A stretch of DNA of 64,000 bases from Lachnospiraceae bacterium (GTDB lineage: Bacteria > Bacillota > Clostridia > Lachnospirales > Lachnospiraceae), in the NCBI GenBank assembly GCA_024403335.1, contig JAKSSA010000005.1, positions 1 through 64,000 on the forward strand, given 5' to 3'. A model generated the notes under the pieces. That model saw nothing but the letters and a program-made list of their open reading frames with translations. It was not told where the DNA came from and searched no databases. Within the stretch, counting starts at the first letter, position 1. Every line of letters begins with the position of its first letter. Positions 35,840 through 45,067 of this stretch are shown here, piece after piece. Position numbers and translations under genes: made by a program.

Positions 35840-36169
35840 TTCGGGCCTCTCCTTACTTCAATCAAATCCCTAAAAGTGCCAATATGCACAATTTACTATA
35901 TTACAGGAAGATAATTCTAACATAGATTTAGTGATAATTCAATAAAGTTTAGCTAATATACTAATGTTTTTGTGTATACAAAAGCTGCAGGAGAAATGCA
36001 ATATCAACAGATTTAGCCTGTTTTTACTGTCATTTTCCTGCAGCTTATTCTCAAAATATTATCAGTTTTACTCTTTAAATCTTACCCTTTAACAATTATC
36101 AAATCTATTCTTCAGCAATTATGTTCTTCAATAATCATTAGTTTTGCTCTTTTCAGGTTATGCAAACAA
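35840..36169 (-). terminator. Intergenic region holding a long inverted repeat (likely xpt-operon terminator)
   Basis: AAGCTGCAGGAGAAATG (35982-35998) pairs with CATTTTCCTGCAGCTT (36031-36046) with a single bulge, about 32-base loop. On the minus strand the hairpin ends in CTTTTGTATAC, a modest terminator downstream of xpt. The rest of the region shows an A/T-rich promoter zone but no gene. Confidence 0.6.
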
Positions 36170-36745
36170 CTATCTGAAAGTAATTTCACCGGTCTTTGCA
36201 TCCATAGACTCAACTATTGCAAGTGATTCAACCTTGAAACCGCGTTCACGAAGTATCTTTCCACCATCCTGAAAGCCCTTTTCTATAGCAATTCCAATAC
36301 CTTCTACTACTGCATTTGCACCCTCAACAAGCTCAATAAGTCCGATAGCAGCGCATCCGTTTGCCATGAAATCATCTATAACAAGCACATGCTCGCCTTC
36401 ACTTATAAACTTCTTTGCAACAATTACATTGTAAACCCTCTTATGAGTAAAGGACTGAATTTCGGTTTTAAGCATGTCGCCATCAAGATTAATTGACTGT
36501 GCCTTCTTTGCGAAAACAAGCGGAACACCAAATTCACGAGCAACTGAGCAGGCAATACCAATACCTGAAGCTTCAATAGTCAAAATCTTATCAATTCTGT
36601 GTCCTTCAAAAAGTCTTTTCCATTCCTTTGCCATCTCATCAAACAAGGCAATATCCATCTGATGATTTAAGAAACAGTCAACCTTTAATACATTTCCTTC
36701 TTTAACTGTTCCGTCTTTTCTGATTCTATCCTCGAGTAATTTCAT
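36170..36745 (-). CDS. xpt: Xanthine phosphoribosyltransferase
   Basis: 191 residues, the exact Xpt length. It converts xanthine plus PRPP to XMP. Family pattern: [12 protein letters not shown] at the N-terminus, DCFLNHQMD, the TIEASGIG loop, and the PRPP-binding [17 protein letters not shown]. It starts 14 bases after the nucleoside permease gene, so uptake and salvage are coexpressed. No purine riboswitch was recognised nearby. Confidence 0.96.
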   Translation of the reverse strand: MKLLEDRIRKDGTVKEGNVLKVDCFLNHQMDIALFDEMAKEWKRLFEGHRIDKILTIEASGIGIACSVAREFGVPLVFAKKAQSINLDGDMLKTEIQSFTHKRVYNVIVAKKFISEGEHVLVIDDFMANGCAAIGLIELVEGANAVVEGIGIAIEKGFQDGGKILRERGFKVESLAIVESMDAKTGEITFR

Positions 36746-36759
36746 TTCAAGCCTCTTTC

Positions 36760-37722
36760 CTATCTTTCTTCTCTGAAATATGTTATTCCAAGGCCTGCCG
36801 GTGGCTGATTTTCTCTCTTCTTCTTAGTACTTGTAATAATAAGAACAACGATAGTAACGATGTACGGCAAGGTCTTAAGCGCCGGTGAAAGTTCCATCGG
36901 GAGCTTAACATTAAATATTGTTGACGCATATGCGTTCAAAATATACAAAAGACCAAACACAAAGGAGCCAAGAATACATACAACCGGCTTCCAAAGTGAG
37001 AAGATAACCAAAGCTATTGACAACCAGCCAAATGCCTCAATTGAAAGATATGCCTCCTGTGAACCGGCATAATCCATGATGTAATACAATCCGCCAAAGC
37101 CTGCAATTCCTGAACCAATGATGGTTGCAACATACTTATAACCTGAAACATTGATACCAACTGCATCTGCTGTACCTGCACTTTCGCCTACAGCTCTCAA
37201 ATTAAGACCAACCTTGGTTCTGTAAAGGACATATGAGGTTGCAACTGCAATAAAAAGTGCAATATAGGTCATAACACCACAATACTTAAGAGAGTTTGTC
37301 TGATTTGAAAATGGTGCTCTGAACATAGGCAGGGCATAAAGATATTCATGTGCGCCAATCTTAGTAAGTCGTGACATGATAAACTTTGTAATACCAACAC
37401 CAAAAGTAGTAAGTGCCAAACCGGTTACATTCTGGTTAGCATGTAAGGTTACTGTAAGGAAGCTGTAAAATGCTCCAAGTAAGCCTGCTGCAAAGAAACA
37501 TGCCAGAAGCCCGAGTATTACAATAATGAACCCGGGACAGCTTTCCCTGACAGGGTAAAGTGCTCTTAACATAAGACATCCACCTGCTGCACCAACACTC
37601 ATAATTCCAGGTATACCAAGGTTAAGATGACCAACCTTTTCAGTGATTGTCTCACCTGTTGCTCCCAAAAGGAAAATAATACCAATTGAGAAGGCTGAAA
37701 GAAGATAATTTACAATAGTCAT
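36760..37722 (-). CDS. Nucleoside-type ABC transporter permease 2 (NupQ/YufQ-like)
   Basis: 320 residues with about eight to nine membrane segments of the BPD_transp_2 family ([21 protein letters not shown] is the conserved coupling loop). Its ATG overlaps the stop of the preceding permease by one base (TAATG), implying translational coupling and 1:1 production. Confidence 0.92.
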   Translation of the reverse strand: MTIVNYLLSAFSIGIIFLLGATGETITEKVGHLNLGIPGIMSVGAAGGCLMLRALYPVRESCPGFIIVILGLLACFFAAGLLGAFYSFLTVTLHANQNVTGLALTTFGVGITKFIMSRLTKIGAHEYLYALPMFRAPFSNQTNSLKYCGVMTYIALFIAVATSYVLYRTKVGLNLRAVGESAGTADAVGINVSGYKYVATIIGSGIAGFGGLYYIMDYAGSQEAYLSIEAFGWLSIALVIFSLWKPVVCILGSFVFGLLYILNAYASTIFNVKLPMELSPALKTLPYIVTIVVLIITSTKKKRENQPPAGLGITYFREER

Positions 37723-39023
37723 TACTGTTCACTCTCCTTTCCGTTATTTTCCTGCAACGTTGCTGCTTTCTGATTTATATCCTGTTTTGTATCCTGTTTT
37801 ACATCCTGTTTTGCATCCTGCACGTCAGTTGTTTCATGTGCTGCTTCGTCAATTGCTGTTTTATTTTCCTGCTTTAAAGCTTCATTATTTAAGGTTTCTT
37901 CATCTTTTACTATATTTTCAGAAGCTGCCATAGTTACCATATTCTTGGCTTTATGTCTGAAATTTACTTTGTAATAAATAAAGAATTCACAGCCAATTAT
38001 GAAGAAAAGAATTGAACCAACTATTACACTTGGAAATGCAGAGTCAATATTAAACTCTGTTGAAATCTGTGCAGCCCCCTGATCAAGGAAGGTAATCAAA
38101 AAAGATGTTGCAAACATGGCAATCGGATTAAATTTACCAAGCCATGAAACCATGATTGCTGTGAAGCCCTGTCCGCCAACAGTCTGAGTAGTTACTGAGT
38201 GGTCAAGTGCAGCAACAATAAGAAATCCTGCAAATCCGCAAAGTGCGCCTGACAAGGTCATGGTTCTGATAATTACCTTTTTAACATTAATTCCGATATA
38301 TTTAGCTGTCTTCTGGCTTTCACCAACTACTGAAATCTCATAGCCATGCTTTGAATAATTAAGGTAAACATAAATAACTCCTGTCAAAATCAAAGCTATT
38401 ACGATTACCAGAAAATATTCATGAATTATCTGAGGGAACCATCCGTAGCTTAACATACCAAGTGTTGAAGAACCTGAAGGTGTCCAAACAAGCAGGAAAT
38501 ATGCGACAGTAAAGGAAGCTACATAATTCATCATAAGGGTGAACAAGGTCTCATTTGTATCCCATATTGCCTTAAATACAGCAGGGATAACTCCCCAGAT
38601 TGCACCTGCTAAAACACCGGCAACAAACATAATCAATACAAGCAATCCATTAGGTATCTTTCCACCAAGTAAAATAATGCAGGCAACAGATGCCAATGCA
38701 CCAATCAAGGTCTGTCCTTCTGCACCTATGTTCCAAAACTTCATTCTGAAAGCAGGTGTAACGGCAAGTGAAATATAAAGAAGAATTGAAAGGTTCTTAA
38801 AAAACTTCCAAATACGTCTTTGTGTTCCAAAGCAGCCGCTGAACATTGAAGAAATCATCTTTAAGGGATTAATTCCTGCCAGAATTAATGCAAGTATCAT
38901 ACAAAAAACAAATGCCGCAACTACTGCAATTGCTCTGATACCCATTGCCTTAGAAAAGGTCACATCATCTCTTTTAGTTACGTGAAAGAGAGGTTCTTTA
39001 TCATTTGTTTTGTTTTTAAGCAT
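37722..39023 (-). CDS. Nucleoside-type ABC transporter permease 1 (NupP/YufP-like)
   Basis: About 433 residues from the ATG at 39023 (GAGGAGG seven bases upstream), overlapping the ATPase gene by eight bases. About ten membrane segments, with GYEISVVGESQKTAKYIGINV as the coupling loop. The C-terminal 75 residues are an unusual soluble tail with short repeats (DVKQDTKQD type, QDAKQD), probably cytoplasmic and not needed for transport. Confidence 0.92.
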   Translation of the reverse strand: MLKNKTNDKEPLFHVTKRDDVTFSKAMGIRAIAVVAAFVFCMILALILAGINPLKMISSMFSGCFGTQRRIWKFFKNLSILLYISLAVTPAFRMKFWNIGAEGQTLIGALASVACIILLGGKIPNGLLVLIMFVAGVLAGAIWGVIPAVFKAIWDTNETLFTLMMNYVASFTVAYFLLVWTPSGSSTLGMLSYGWFPQIIHEYFLVIVIALILTGVIYVYLNYSKHGYEISVVGESQKTAKYIGINVKKVIIRTMTLSGALCGFAGFLIVAALDHSVTTQTVGGQGFTAIMVSWLGKFNPIAMFATSFLITFLDQGAAQISTEFNIDSAFPSVIVGSILFFIIGCEFFIYYKVNFRHKAKNMVTMAASENIVKDEETLNNEALKQENKTAIDEAAHETTDVQDAKQDVKQDTKQDINQKAATLQENNGKESEQ

Positions 39024-40557
39024 TTTCAACCTCCTCATCACGACTCTTTGTCATCAGAAGACCGACTTCTTCTTTAGTAATTGTACGCCCATCAACGATA
39101 CCTGTAACACGACCTGAATTAATAACAACAATTCTGTCACAAAGCTCGAGCAAAACATCCAAATCCTCGCCAACAAAAATAATTGAAACCCCATTTTCCT
39201 TCTGTGAATTTAACAGATTATAAATGGTATATGAGGAATTGATGTCAAGACCTCTTACAGGATATGCTACCATAAGTACTTTAGGTGCTGAGGAAATCTC
39301 TCGTCCAACCAATACCTTCTGTACATTACCACCTGACAAACGCCTTAACGGAGTATTTACACCAGGGGTATTAACCTGTAAGCTTTCAATAATCTGCTCA
39401 GCTAAATTTCTTGGTTTTTCTCTGTCAAGGAATATGGACTTGCCTTTTCTATAGCTTCTAAGCATCATGTTATCGGTAATATCCATGTTCCCCACCAAAC
39501 CCATACCAAGTCTGTCTTCAGGAACAAAAGAAAGTCGAACACCAAGATTTCTTATCTGCAATGGATTTTTATCCCTTAAATTAACTACTTCATTATTCTT
39601 AGGATTGTTATACTCAATTGCTCCTTCATTAAGCGGCTGTAAACCTGCAATTGCTTCTAACAATTCTCTCTGACCGCTTCCGGCAATACCTGCAATACCA
39701 AGTATCTCACCGCTCTTTGCTTCAAAGGAAATATCGTCAAGAACTTTAATTCCTTCATCATTTATGCTTGTAAGATGCTCGCACTTCAAAAGCACCTTTG
39801 GATCTTTAGGCTCACTTCTGTGTATATTTAATTCAACCTTCGCACCAACCATCATTTCGGTAAGAAGGCTTTCATTTGCATCCTTTGTATCTATTGTTGC
39901 GATGTGCTCACCTTTTCTTAAAACGGCTACACGATCGGAAATTTCCAAAACCTCATGGAGTTTATGTGTAATGATAATGATAGACTTTCCGTCAGCACGC
40001 ATATTCCTCAAAACAGAGAAAAGCTTCTTTGTTTCCTGAGGAGTCAAAACTGCGGTAGGTTCATCAAGAATAAGAATATCTGCATTTTTATAAAGAACTT
40101 TTACAATTTCAACAGTCTGCTTTTCAGAAACAGACATTTCATAAATTTTTTTGGAAGGGTCAATGTTAAACCCATACTTTTTAGTAATACCAAGCACACG
40201 CTCATTAACGGCCTTGATATTGTATTTTTTCTCGCCTGAATCACCGAGAACTATATTTTCGGAGGCTGTAAAAACATCAACAAGTTTAAAATGCTGGTGT
40301 ACCATACCTATCTTATATCTGAATGCATCCTTTGGAGAAGAAATAACAACTTCTTCACCATTTACAAGTATCTGACCTTCGTCCGGATAATAGATACCGG
40401 CAATCATGTTCATGAGGGTAGTCTTTCCACAGCCGTTTTCACCAAGTACTGACAGAATTTCTCCCTTGTAGATTTCCATATTTACATCATGATTAGCAAC
40501 TACTTTGCCAAATCTTTTAGTAATATGTCTCATTTCGAGTGCAATTTCCTTACTCAC
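39016..40557 (-). CDS. Nucleoside-type ABC transporter ATP-binding protein (double ATPase, NupO-like)
   Basis: 513 residues with two ATPase halves: GENGCGKTT and LDEPTAVL in the first; GIAGSGQREL and a LSGGNVQKVLVGRE signature in the second, where the Walker A Lys is replaced as usual for this family. The start is a GTG at 40557 with GGAGGC upstream. Four-gene nucleoside importer: binding protein, this ATPase and two permeases. Confidence 0.93.
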   Translation of the reverse strand: MSKEIALEMRHITKRFGKVVANHDVNMEIYKGEILSVLGENGCGKTTLMNMIAGIYYPDEGQILVNGEEVVISSPKDAFRYKIGMVHQHFKLVDVFTASENIVLGDSGEKKYNIKAVNERVLGITKKYGFNIDPSKKIYEMSVSEKQTVEIVKVLYKNADILILDEPTAVLTPQETKKLFSVLRNMRADGKSIIIITHKLHEVLEISDRVAVLRKGEHIATIDTKDANESLLTEMMVGAKVELNIHRSEPKDPKVLLKCEHLTSINDEGIKVLDDISFEAKSGEILGIAGIAGSGQRELLEAIAGLQPLNEGAIEYNNPKNNEVVNLRDKNPLQIRNLGVRLSFVPEDRLGMGLVGNMDITDNMMLRSYRKGKSIFLDREKPRNLAEQIIESLQVNTPGVNTPLRRLSGGNVQKVLVGREISSAPKVLMVAYPVRGLDINSSYTIYNLLNSQKENGVSIIFVGEDLDVLLELCDRIVVINSGRVTGIVDGRTITKEEVGLLMTKSRDEEVENA

Positions 40558-40616
40558 AAAAAGCCTCCATTATATCGCATATGCCGTAAAAACACATTTT
40601 GCCATAAAGCAACAAA

Positions 40617-40644
40617 TGTCGTCGGGCAAATTTACCCGACGACA
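40617..40644 (-). promoter_or_regulatory. GC-rich stem-loop between BMP lipoprotein and ATPase genes
   Basis: A perfect 10-bp stem TGTCGTCGGG/CCCGACGACA with an eight-base loop. No U-run follows, so it is more likely an mRNA-stabilising or partial-termination hairpin that keeps binding protein above transporter subunits. Confidence 0.65.
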
Positions 40645-40680
40645 AATATTATAAGTTATCGTCATTAAATTGTCAAAGAA

Positions 40681-41862
40681 TCAATACTTTGCATTTAACA
40701 TTGTGATACCGTCAACTTCTACATTGAAGTAAGGAGCTGAACGGAAGGTTGATTCACTGAAGTAACCATCCTTGATTACCTGTGTATCAGGTGTGTAAGC
40801 TGCATCTGTATCAACGTCAGCCATGAATTCAGTAAGCTTAGCGCCTGCTGATGTGAAGGTGTTGATATCGAATACCTTAACCTTACCGCTAACCAAATCA
40901 GCCTTAACTGCTTCGAGCTTTTCAACTGTACCAGCAGCTGCTGCCTTTGTATTTACATCTGTTAAAACTACAGAACCTGTTGCAATTGTACCAACCCAGT
41001 CAGTATCGATAGGCTTGTTTTCCTTAGAGCAGGTAACGATGTACTTGAAGTAAGGAGCCCAGTTAATACTTGAAGAAACGATGAATGTATTAGGGCAAGC
41101 TGTTGCTGTGCTGCCGTTGTAAGCTACGTTAGGAACGTTTCTTTCTTCGCAGATTGAAGGAGCACCCATTGAGTCAGCATGCTGGCTGATGAGTACACAA
41201 CCATTGTCGATCAAAGCTGCTGCTGCATTCTTTTCTTCTGTTTCATCATACCATGAACCTGTGAACTGAACGTCCATCTTTACTTCAGGAACGATTGACT
41301 TAACACCAAGATAGAATGATGTATAACCTGAAATAACTTCTGCATATGTGAATGCACCAACATAACCAATCTTAGGAACTACTGTTGAATCCTTAGCCAT
41401 CATTTCCTGAAGCTTTAATCCTGCTGCAACACCTGCTAAATATCTTCCTTCGTAGATAGAAGCGAAAGCATTGTGGAAGTTGTCAAGCTTTTCTGTATGA
41501 GCCATTGTACCTGTAGCATGGCAGAACTGAACGTTCTTATGTGCCTTAGCTGCTTCAAGTAAGTAGGTTTCATGACCAAAGCTGTCTGCAAATACAACCT
41601 TGCAGCCTGCATCTACTAATTCATCAGCTGCTTCCTTGCACTTAATACTTTCAGGAATATTTCTCTTGATAATAACCTGGCTTTCAGAAAGACCAAGTTC
41701 CTTAGCTGCTGCATTTACTGCATTAAGGAAGTTTAAGTCATAAGTTGATGCTTCGTCATGAAGAAGAATAACACCAAGCTTGAATTCTTCGTCACCTGAG
41801 CCACATGCTGTCAAGCAGAACAACATTAAGCAGGCAACCAATGCCAAAATGAATTTTTTCAT
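40681..41862 (-). CDS. BMP family nucleoside-binding lipoprotein
   Basis: 393 residues: signal peptide, lipobox LTAC, then the BMP (PnrA/TmpC-like) two-lobed fold (LGVILLHDEASTYDLNFLNAVNAA, GRYLAGVAAGL, ISQHADSMGAP). It captures nucleosides or purines outside the cell for the importer encoded downstream. AGGGAGGT is the ribosome site. Note the 14-bp palindrome in its leader. An odd feature is that the next gene, the ATPase, starts after a 120-base gap with a strong hairpin. Confidence 0.93.
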   Translation of the reverse strand: MKKFILALVACLMLFCLTACGSGDEEFKLGVILLHDEASTYDLNFLNAVNAAAKELGLSESQVIIKRNIPESIKCKEAADELVDAGCKVVFADSFGHETYLLEAAKAHKNVQFCHATGTMAHTEKLDNFHNAFASIYEGRYLAGVAAGLKLQEMMAKDSTVVPKIGYVGAFTYAEVISGYTSFYLGVKSIVPEVKMDVQFTGSWYDETEEKNAAAALIDNGCVLISQHADSMGAPSICEERNVPNVAYNGSTATACPNTFIVSSSINWAPYFKYIVTCSKENKPIDTDWVGTIATGSVVLTDVNTKAAAAGTVEKLEAVKADLVSGKVKVFDINTFTSAGAKLTEFMADVDTDAAYTPDTQVIKDGYFSESTFRSAPYFNVEVDGITMLNAKY

Positions 41863-41896
41863 AATAATGTACCTCCCTGCACATTTTGTGCTAATA

Positions 41897-41936
41897 GTCG
41901 CATATGCGACATGAACTTATCAACGAGGCTATTATA
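41897..41936 (-). promoter_or_regulatory. Promoter and palindromic operator of the BMP operon
   Basis: TATAAT on the minus strand (41931-41936) with a poor -35 (TTTACT, 17-base spacer) is followed 20 bases downstream by GTCGCATATGCGAC (41897-41910), a perfect 14-bp palindrome shared with 28692-28707. A weaker copy (TCGCATATGCCG, 40575-40586) precedes the ATPase start. Positioned for repression near +15. Confidence 0.55.
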
Positions 41937-42041
41937 GTCTCAGAAATTATTATAGTAAAATTGATAATATTAAACTCATTTATTAGTTTTTTAAATAATG
42001 ATATTCTTCATTCTCATAACCTTTATTTTTCATTTGTAATA

Positions 42042-42167
42042 GGTTATAATATTGTAACAGGTTATAATACAAATTATTCTTTGGATTATAATACTGTAAT
42101 GGGTTATAATACAAATCAGTCTTTGGGTTATAATACTGTAACGGGTTATAATACAAATTATTCTTCA
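42042..42167. repeat. Three 42-bp tandem repeats each carrying two TATAAT boxes
   Basis: Units begin at 42042, 42084 and 42126, for example GGTTATAATACTGTAACGGG then TTATAATACAAATTATTCTT. Six TATAAT hexamers lie on the plus strand (42045, 42063, 42087, 42105, 42129, 42147), alternately 18 and 24 bases apart. They end 55 bases before the plus-strand AI-2E gene. The period equals about four helical turns. No matching -35 boxes are seen at standard distance. An open frame crosses the repeats but lacks a ribosome site. Confidence 0.92.
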
Positions 42168-42222
42168 GATTATAAACACAAACATAAATACAAATACAGA
42201 TAAAGAAATTAAAGAGGCAAAA

Positions 42223-43551
42223 ATGGCAAAAGAAGTTAAAACAACAAATGAAGCTAAAAAGATTAAAGAAAATATCGAAGCTAAGGAAACCGAAGAAGCT
42301 AAAGAAAGCAAATCACAGACTGCCTCAAAAGGCAAAAGCAGTAAGCTTAGTTTAAAATCACTTACTAAATCGACAAACAGAGACAGTTACTTCTTCTGGT
42401 TCAAAATCATCATCACCCTCGCTGTCGTATTAATAGCTGTTATCAATTTTAGTCAACTTCTCACTATAATTGGCAACCTGTTCTCTATTATTCTGCCTTT
42501 CCTCATCGGTGGAGTAATCGCCTTTGTTCTTAACATACCAATGGGAATTATCGAACGCAGACTGTTTAAGAAAGCCAAGAAGCCGATATGGGGAAAGCTC
42601 AAAAGGCCTATCAGTATTGTTCTTACTTTGCTCATCGTCAGCTTGTTCCTGACTTTACTTGGTTTCACTATCATACCTCAAGCTGAAGAAACCATTGACG
42701 AATTAAAAATTAAAATTCCCGTTCTTTACAATGATACAGTAGAATGGGCAAACGGAATCATCAAAGACTCACCTGCTTTATCAGGCTTAATTCCAAACAA
42801 AGATAAAGCAATTAATCCTGATATTGACTGGCAAAAAATAGTTTCTCAGATATCAGCTTTCCTTTTTAACGGTGTAGGCGGTTCAATCATTTCAGGCACT
42901 TTCACCTTTGCAGGTAAAGTCGGAACTGCAATACTCAATACGATTATTGCAATCATATTCTCGATTTATGTTCTTGCTCAAAAAGAAAGGCTTATCAATC
43001 AGTTCAAACGACTCACCTCTGCTTTTTGCACAGAGAAAAGTTACCACCAGGTTGCAAAAGTGCTCACTTTATTATCAACGGATATGCGTGGCTTCATAGC
43101 CGGCAGATGCCTTGATGCTTTGGTAATGGGTTCATTAACTGCCATTGCAATGTTAATTTTCCAATTCGATTATGTACTTTTAATTTCAGTCGTAGTTGCT
43201 TTCACCTCACTTATTCCCATCGTCGGCGGATTTATCGGATGCGGTGCAGGTGCTTTACTCTTCCTGATTGAAAGTCCTTCTGAAACTATCGGGTTTATCA
43301 TTTTGTTCCTCGTAGTATTCCAGATTGACTGTAACTTTATTTATCCGTATATCGTAGGCAGTACAGTAGGCCTTCCTTCAATGTGGGTACTTGCAGCCAT
43401 CACAATAGGCGGAAGCCTCTTTGGTGTAGCAGGCATGCTTTTCTTCGTACCTGTTATGTCAACTTTATATACCTTAACAAAAGAATTTGTTAATAACCGA
43501 AATAAAACAAAACCCTGGGCAGAGAAACCTCTTTACCCAGAGCAAGATTAA
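42223..43551 (+). CDS. AI-2E family membrane transporter (plus-strand paralogue)
   Basis: 442 residues, the only confident plus-strand gene. A 60-residue Lys/Glu/Ala-rich cytoplasmic extension precedes seven or eight hydrophobic segments with family motifs (GGVIAFVLNIPMGI, IPIVGGFIGCGAGALLF, YPYIVGSTVGLPSMW). AGAGG lies six bases before the ATG. Substrate unknown; the protein is a paralogue of 14050-15261. Its promoter region is the TATAAT repeat array. Confidence 0.86.
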   Translation: MAKEVKTTNEAKKIKENIEAKETEEAKESKSQTASKGKSSKLSLKSLTKSTNRDSYFFWFKIIITLAVVLIAVINFSQLLTIIGNLFSIILPFLIGGVIAFVLNIPMGIIERRLFKKAKKPIWGKLKRPISIVLTLLIVSLFLTLLGFTIIPQAEETIDELKIKIPVLYNDTVEWANGIIKDSPALSGLIPNKDKAINPDIDWQKIVSQISAFLFNGVGGSIISGTFTFAGKVGTAILNTIIAIIFSIYVLAQKERLINQFKRLTSAFCTEKSYHQVAKVLTLLSTDMRGFIAGRCLDALVMGSLTAIAMLIFQFDYVLLISVVVAFTSLIPIVGGFIGCGAGALLFLIESPSETIGFIILFLVVFQIDCNFIYPYIVGSTVGLPSMWVLAAITIGGSLFGVAGMLFFVPVMSTLYTLTKEFVNNRNKTKPWAEKPLYPEQD

Positions 43552-43568
43552 TTATTACAACATAAATC

Positions 43569-43603
43569 CCTTGCCATACGCTTATCCGTTGTAAGCAAGG
43601 TTT
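43569..43603 (+). terminator. Possible terminator after the plus-strand AI-2E gene
   Basis: CCTTGC/GCAAGG with a long loop followed by TTTAATC. Weak U-run; moderate support. It lies between two convergent genes. Confidence 0.4.
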
Positions 43604-43619
43604 AATCATGAAATAATCA

Positions 43620-44258
43620 TTATAACATAAATCCCCAGTTATCAAGCAAATCTTGTTCTGAGGCTATGGTTGTCTCTTCGTTATGCCCTGCATAACAAAT
43701 GGTTTCAGGCGGCATGTTTTCAAGTAGATATGTTAAAGTTGAACGCATGATTTTTCCATTACCGGTTGGAAAGTCCGTTCTCCCAAAAGTTCCGCAAAAT
43801 AAAGTATCACCCGTAAACAAAACATTTTCACTTTCAATATAATAGCAAACCGAGCCCGCTGTGTGGCCGGGTGTTTCCATAACTTTTATGTCAAAATCTG
43901 CAAGATTAATTATATCCCCATCTTTCAATGCCATTACGGAAGCTGCCGAAACTGTCATGGGTGATCCAAATATACGGGAAAGATTATAATTATCATTCTC
44001 AAGTAAAGGGATTTCCTTTTCTGAAGCATACACAGGTATTTCTTTTTCAACAATTTCGTCAATACCTTCTATATGATCAAAATGGCTGTGCGTAAGAAGA
44101 CATGCAACCGGTTTCAAATTATTACTCAAAAGATAATCAAATACCACTTTAAGATTTTTTGAGCCGGGGTCTATGATTACAGCCTCGTTACCATTTTCAC
44201 GATGAAATACATAGCAATTGGTTCCCGAAGAATTTATTACAAATCTTTTAACGATCAT
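43620..44258 (-). CDS. MBL-fold metallo-hydrolase (glyoxalase II-like)
   Basis: 212 residues with the complete metal site THSHFDHIEG, GHTAGSVCY, FTGDTLF and CYAGHNEETT. This short YcbL-like subgroup hydrolyses thioesters such as S-lactoylglutathione or related substrates; the organism's own thiol is unknown. It overlaps the upstream YgjV-like gene by 11 bases, so they are translationally coupled. Confidence 0.9.
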   Translation of the reverse strand: MIVKRFVINSSGTNCYVFHRENGNEAVIIDPGSKNLKVVFDYLLSNNLKPVACLLTHSHFDHIEGIDEIVEKEIPVYASEKEIPLLENDNYNLSRIFGSPMTVSAASVMALKDGDIINLADFDIKVMETPGHTAGSVCYYIESENVLFTGDTLFCGTFGRTDFPTGNGKIMRSTLTYLLENMPPETICYAGHNEETTIASEQDLLDNWGFML

Positions 44259-44859
44259 TTATTTTCACCAACTCATGTCCTTCCTGTTCAAAGCCCATCT
44301 GAAGCAAATACTTCCTGTGACTTTCTCCATTACCGCTGTAAACAAGTCTCGAAAATCCAAGCTTAAACAATTCATCATAAACAAAGCTGCCAAGTTTGCA
44401 ATCTCTGAAATGAGGTGTCGAATAGTCCACCTTCAATACCAGTATGCCGTTCTCATGTTCTTGCCCAAGGGTAATTCCTGCAACTTCTTCATTCAAAAAC
44501 TGAATAAAAACTCTGTTCACTGCTTCCTTTTCATTCCAGTCAGGAAAATAATTTCGTATATCCTCCCTATGCAATGAGATAATCCTTTGAACTGCTGAAT
44601 CATCTGTTTTTGCCTCAGCTATTGCAAAATGATTTCTCGCTTTTAAAAGTTTCACCAAATAATAAATATTAATTATAATTAGTGCAGCATTCATTACTGC
44701 TGTGGGATAAGATTTAATAACTATCGCATATACGGTAAAAATCAGTGAACCCACTGTATTAATAATTCTAAGCTTTATAACAGAGCTCATCAGCAATGAA
44801 ACCACTACCAAAAAGGAACCCAAATATCCTATAAGCTCCCAAATTGTGACATTATCCAT
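44248..44859 (-). CDS. YgjV-like membrane protein fused to an acyltransferase-like tail
   Basis: 203 residues. Residues 1-75 give three short membrane helices of the YgjV/Imp family (ELIGYLGSFLVVVSLLMSS). From about 85 the protein is soluble and resembles a GNAT-type domain: FLNEEVAGITLGQEHENG, then KVDYSTPHFRDCKLGSFVYDELFKLGF and a final GFEQEGHELVKI beta-strand. The GNAT assignment is by pattern and moderate in confidence. GGAGAAATT precedes the ATG. Confidence 0.7.
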   Translation of the reverse strand: MDNVTIWELIGYLGSFLVVVSLLMSSVIKLRIINTVGSLIFTVYAIVIKSYPTAVMNAALIIINIYYLVKLLKARNHFAIAEAKTDDSAVQRIISLHREDIRNYFPDWNEKEAVNRVFIQFLNEEVAGITLGQEHENGILVLKVDYSTPHFRDCKLGSFVYDELFKLGFSRLVYSGNGESHRKYLLQMGFEQEGHELVKINDR

Positions 44860-44907
44860 AATTTCTCCAAAACCATACTGTTTTTATTATTTGCTATGAC
44901 AGCATAC

Positions 44908-45067
44908 CCTCATTTCGCTTTAAAATACGATTATTCTTTAAACTTTACCTTATTTCACTTTAACGGTGCGTCTTTCTTTAAGCTTTACCTTATTTCACCT
45001 TAAATACGCATTCTTTCTTTAAACTTACCTTATTTCACTTTAAATACGCGGCCTTCAATTCTTTGCT
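44908..45067. repeat. Four 40-bp tandem repeats overlapping the 3' end of the nitroreductase gene
   Basis: The core CCTTATTTCACTTTAAATAC recurs at 44908 (diverged), 44948, 44988 and 45028, exactly 40 bases apart. The copy at 45028 contains the last five codons and stop (45030-45032) of the Dabb-nitroreductase gene. The repeat fills the gap to the next gene. Confidence 0.93.

Noticed and set aside
41904..42203. 99-codon plus-strand frame crossing the 42-bp repeats (14-residue periodic GYNTVTGYNTN peptide).
   Set aside because: It lacks a ribosome site, starts on a palindrome and is periodic only because 42 is a multiple of three; treated as a promoter-like repeat.
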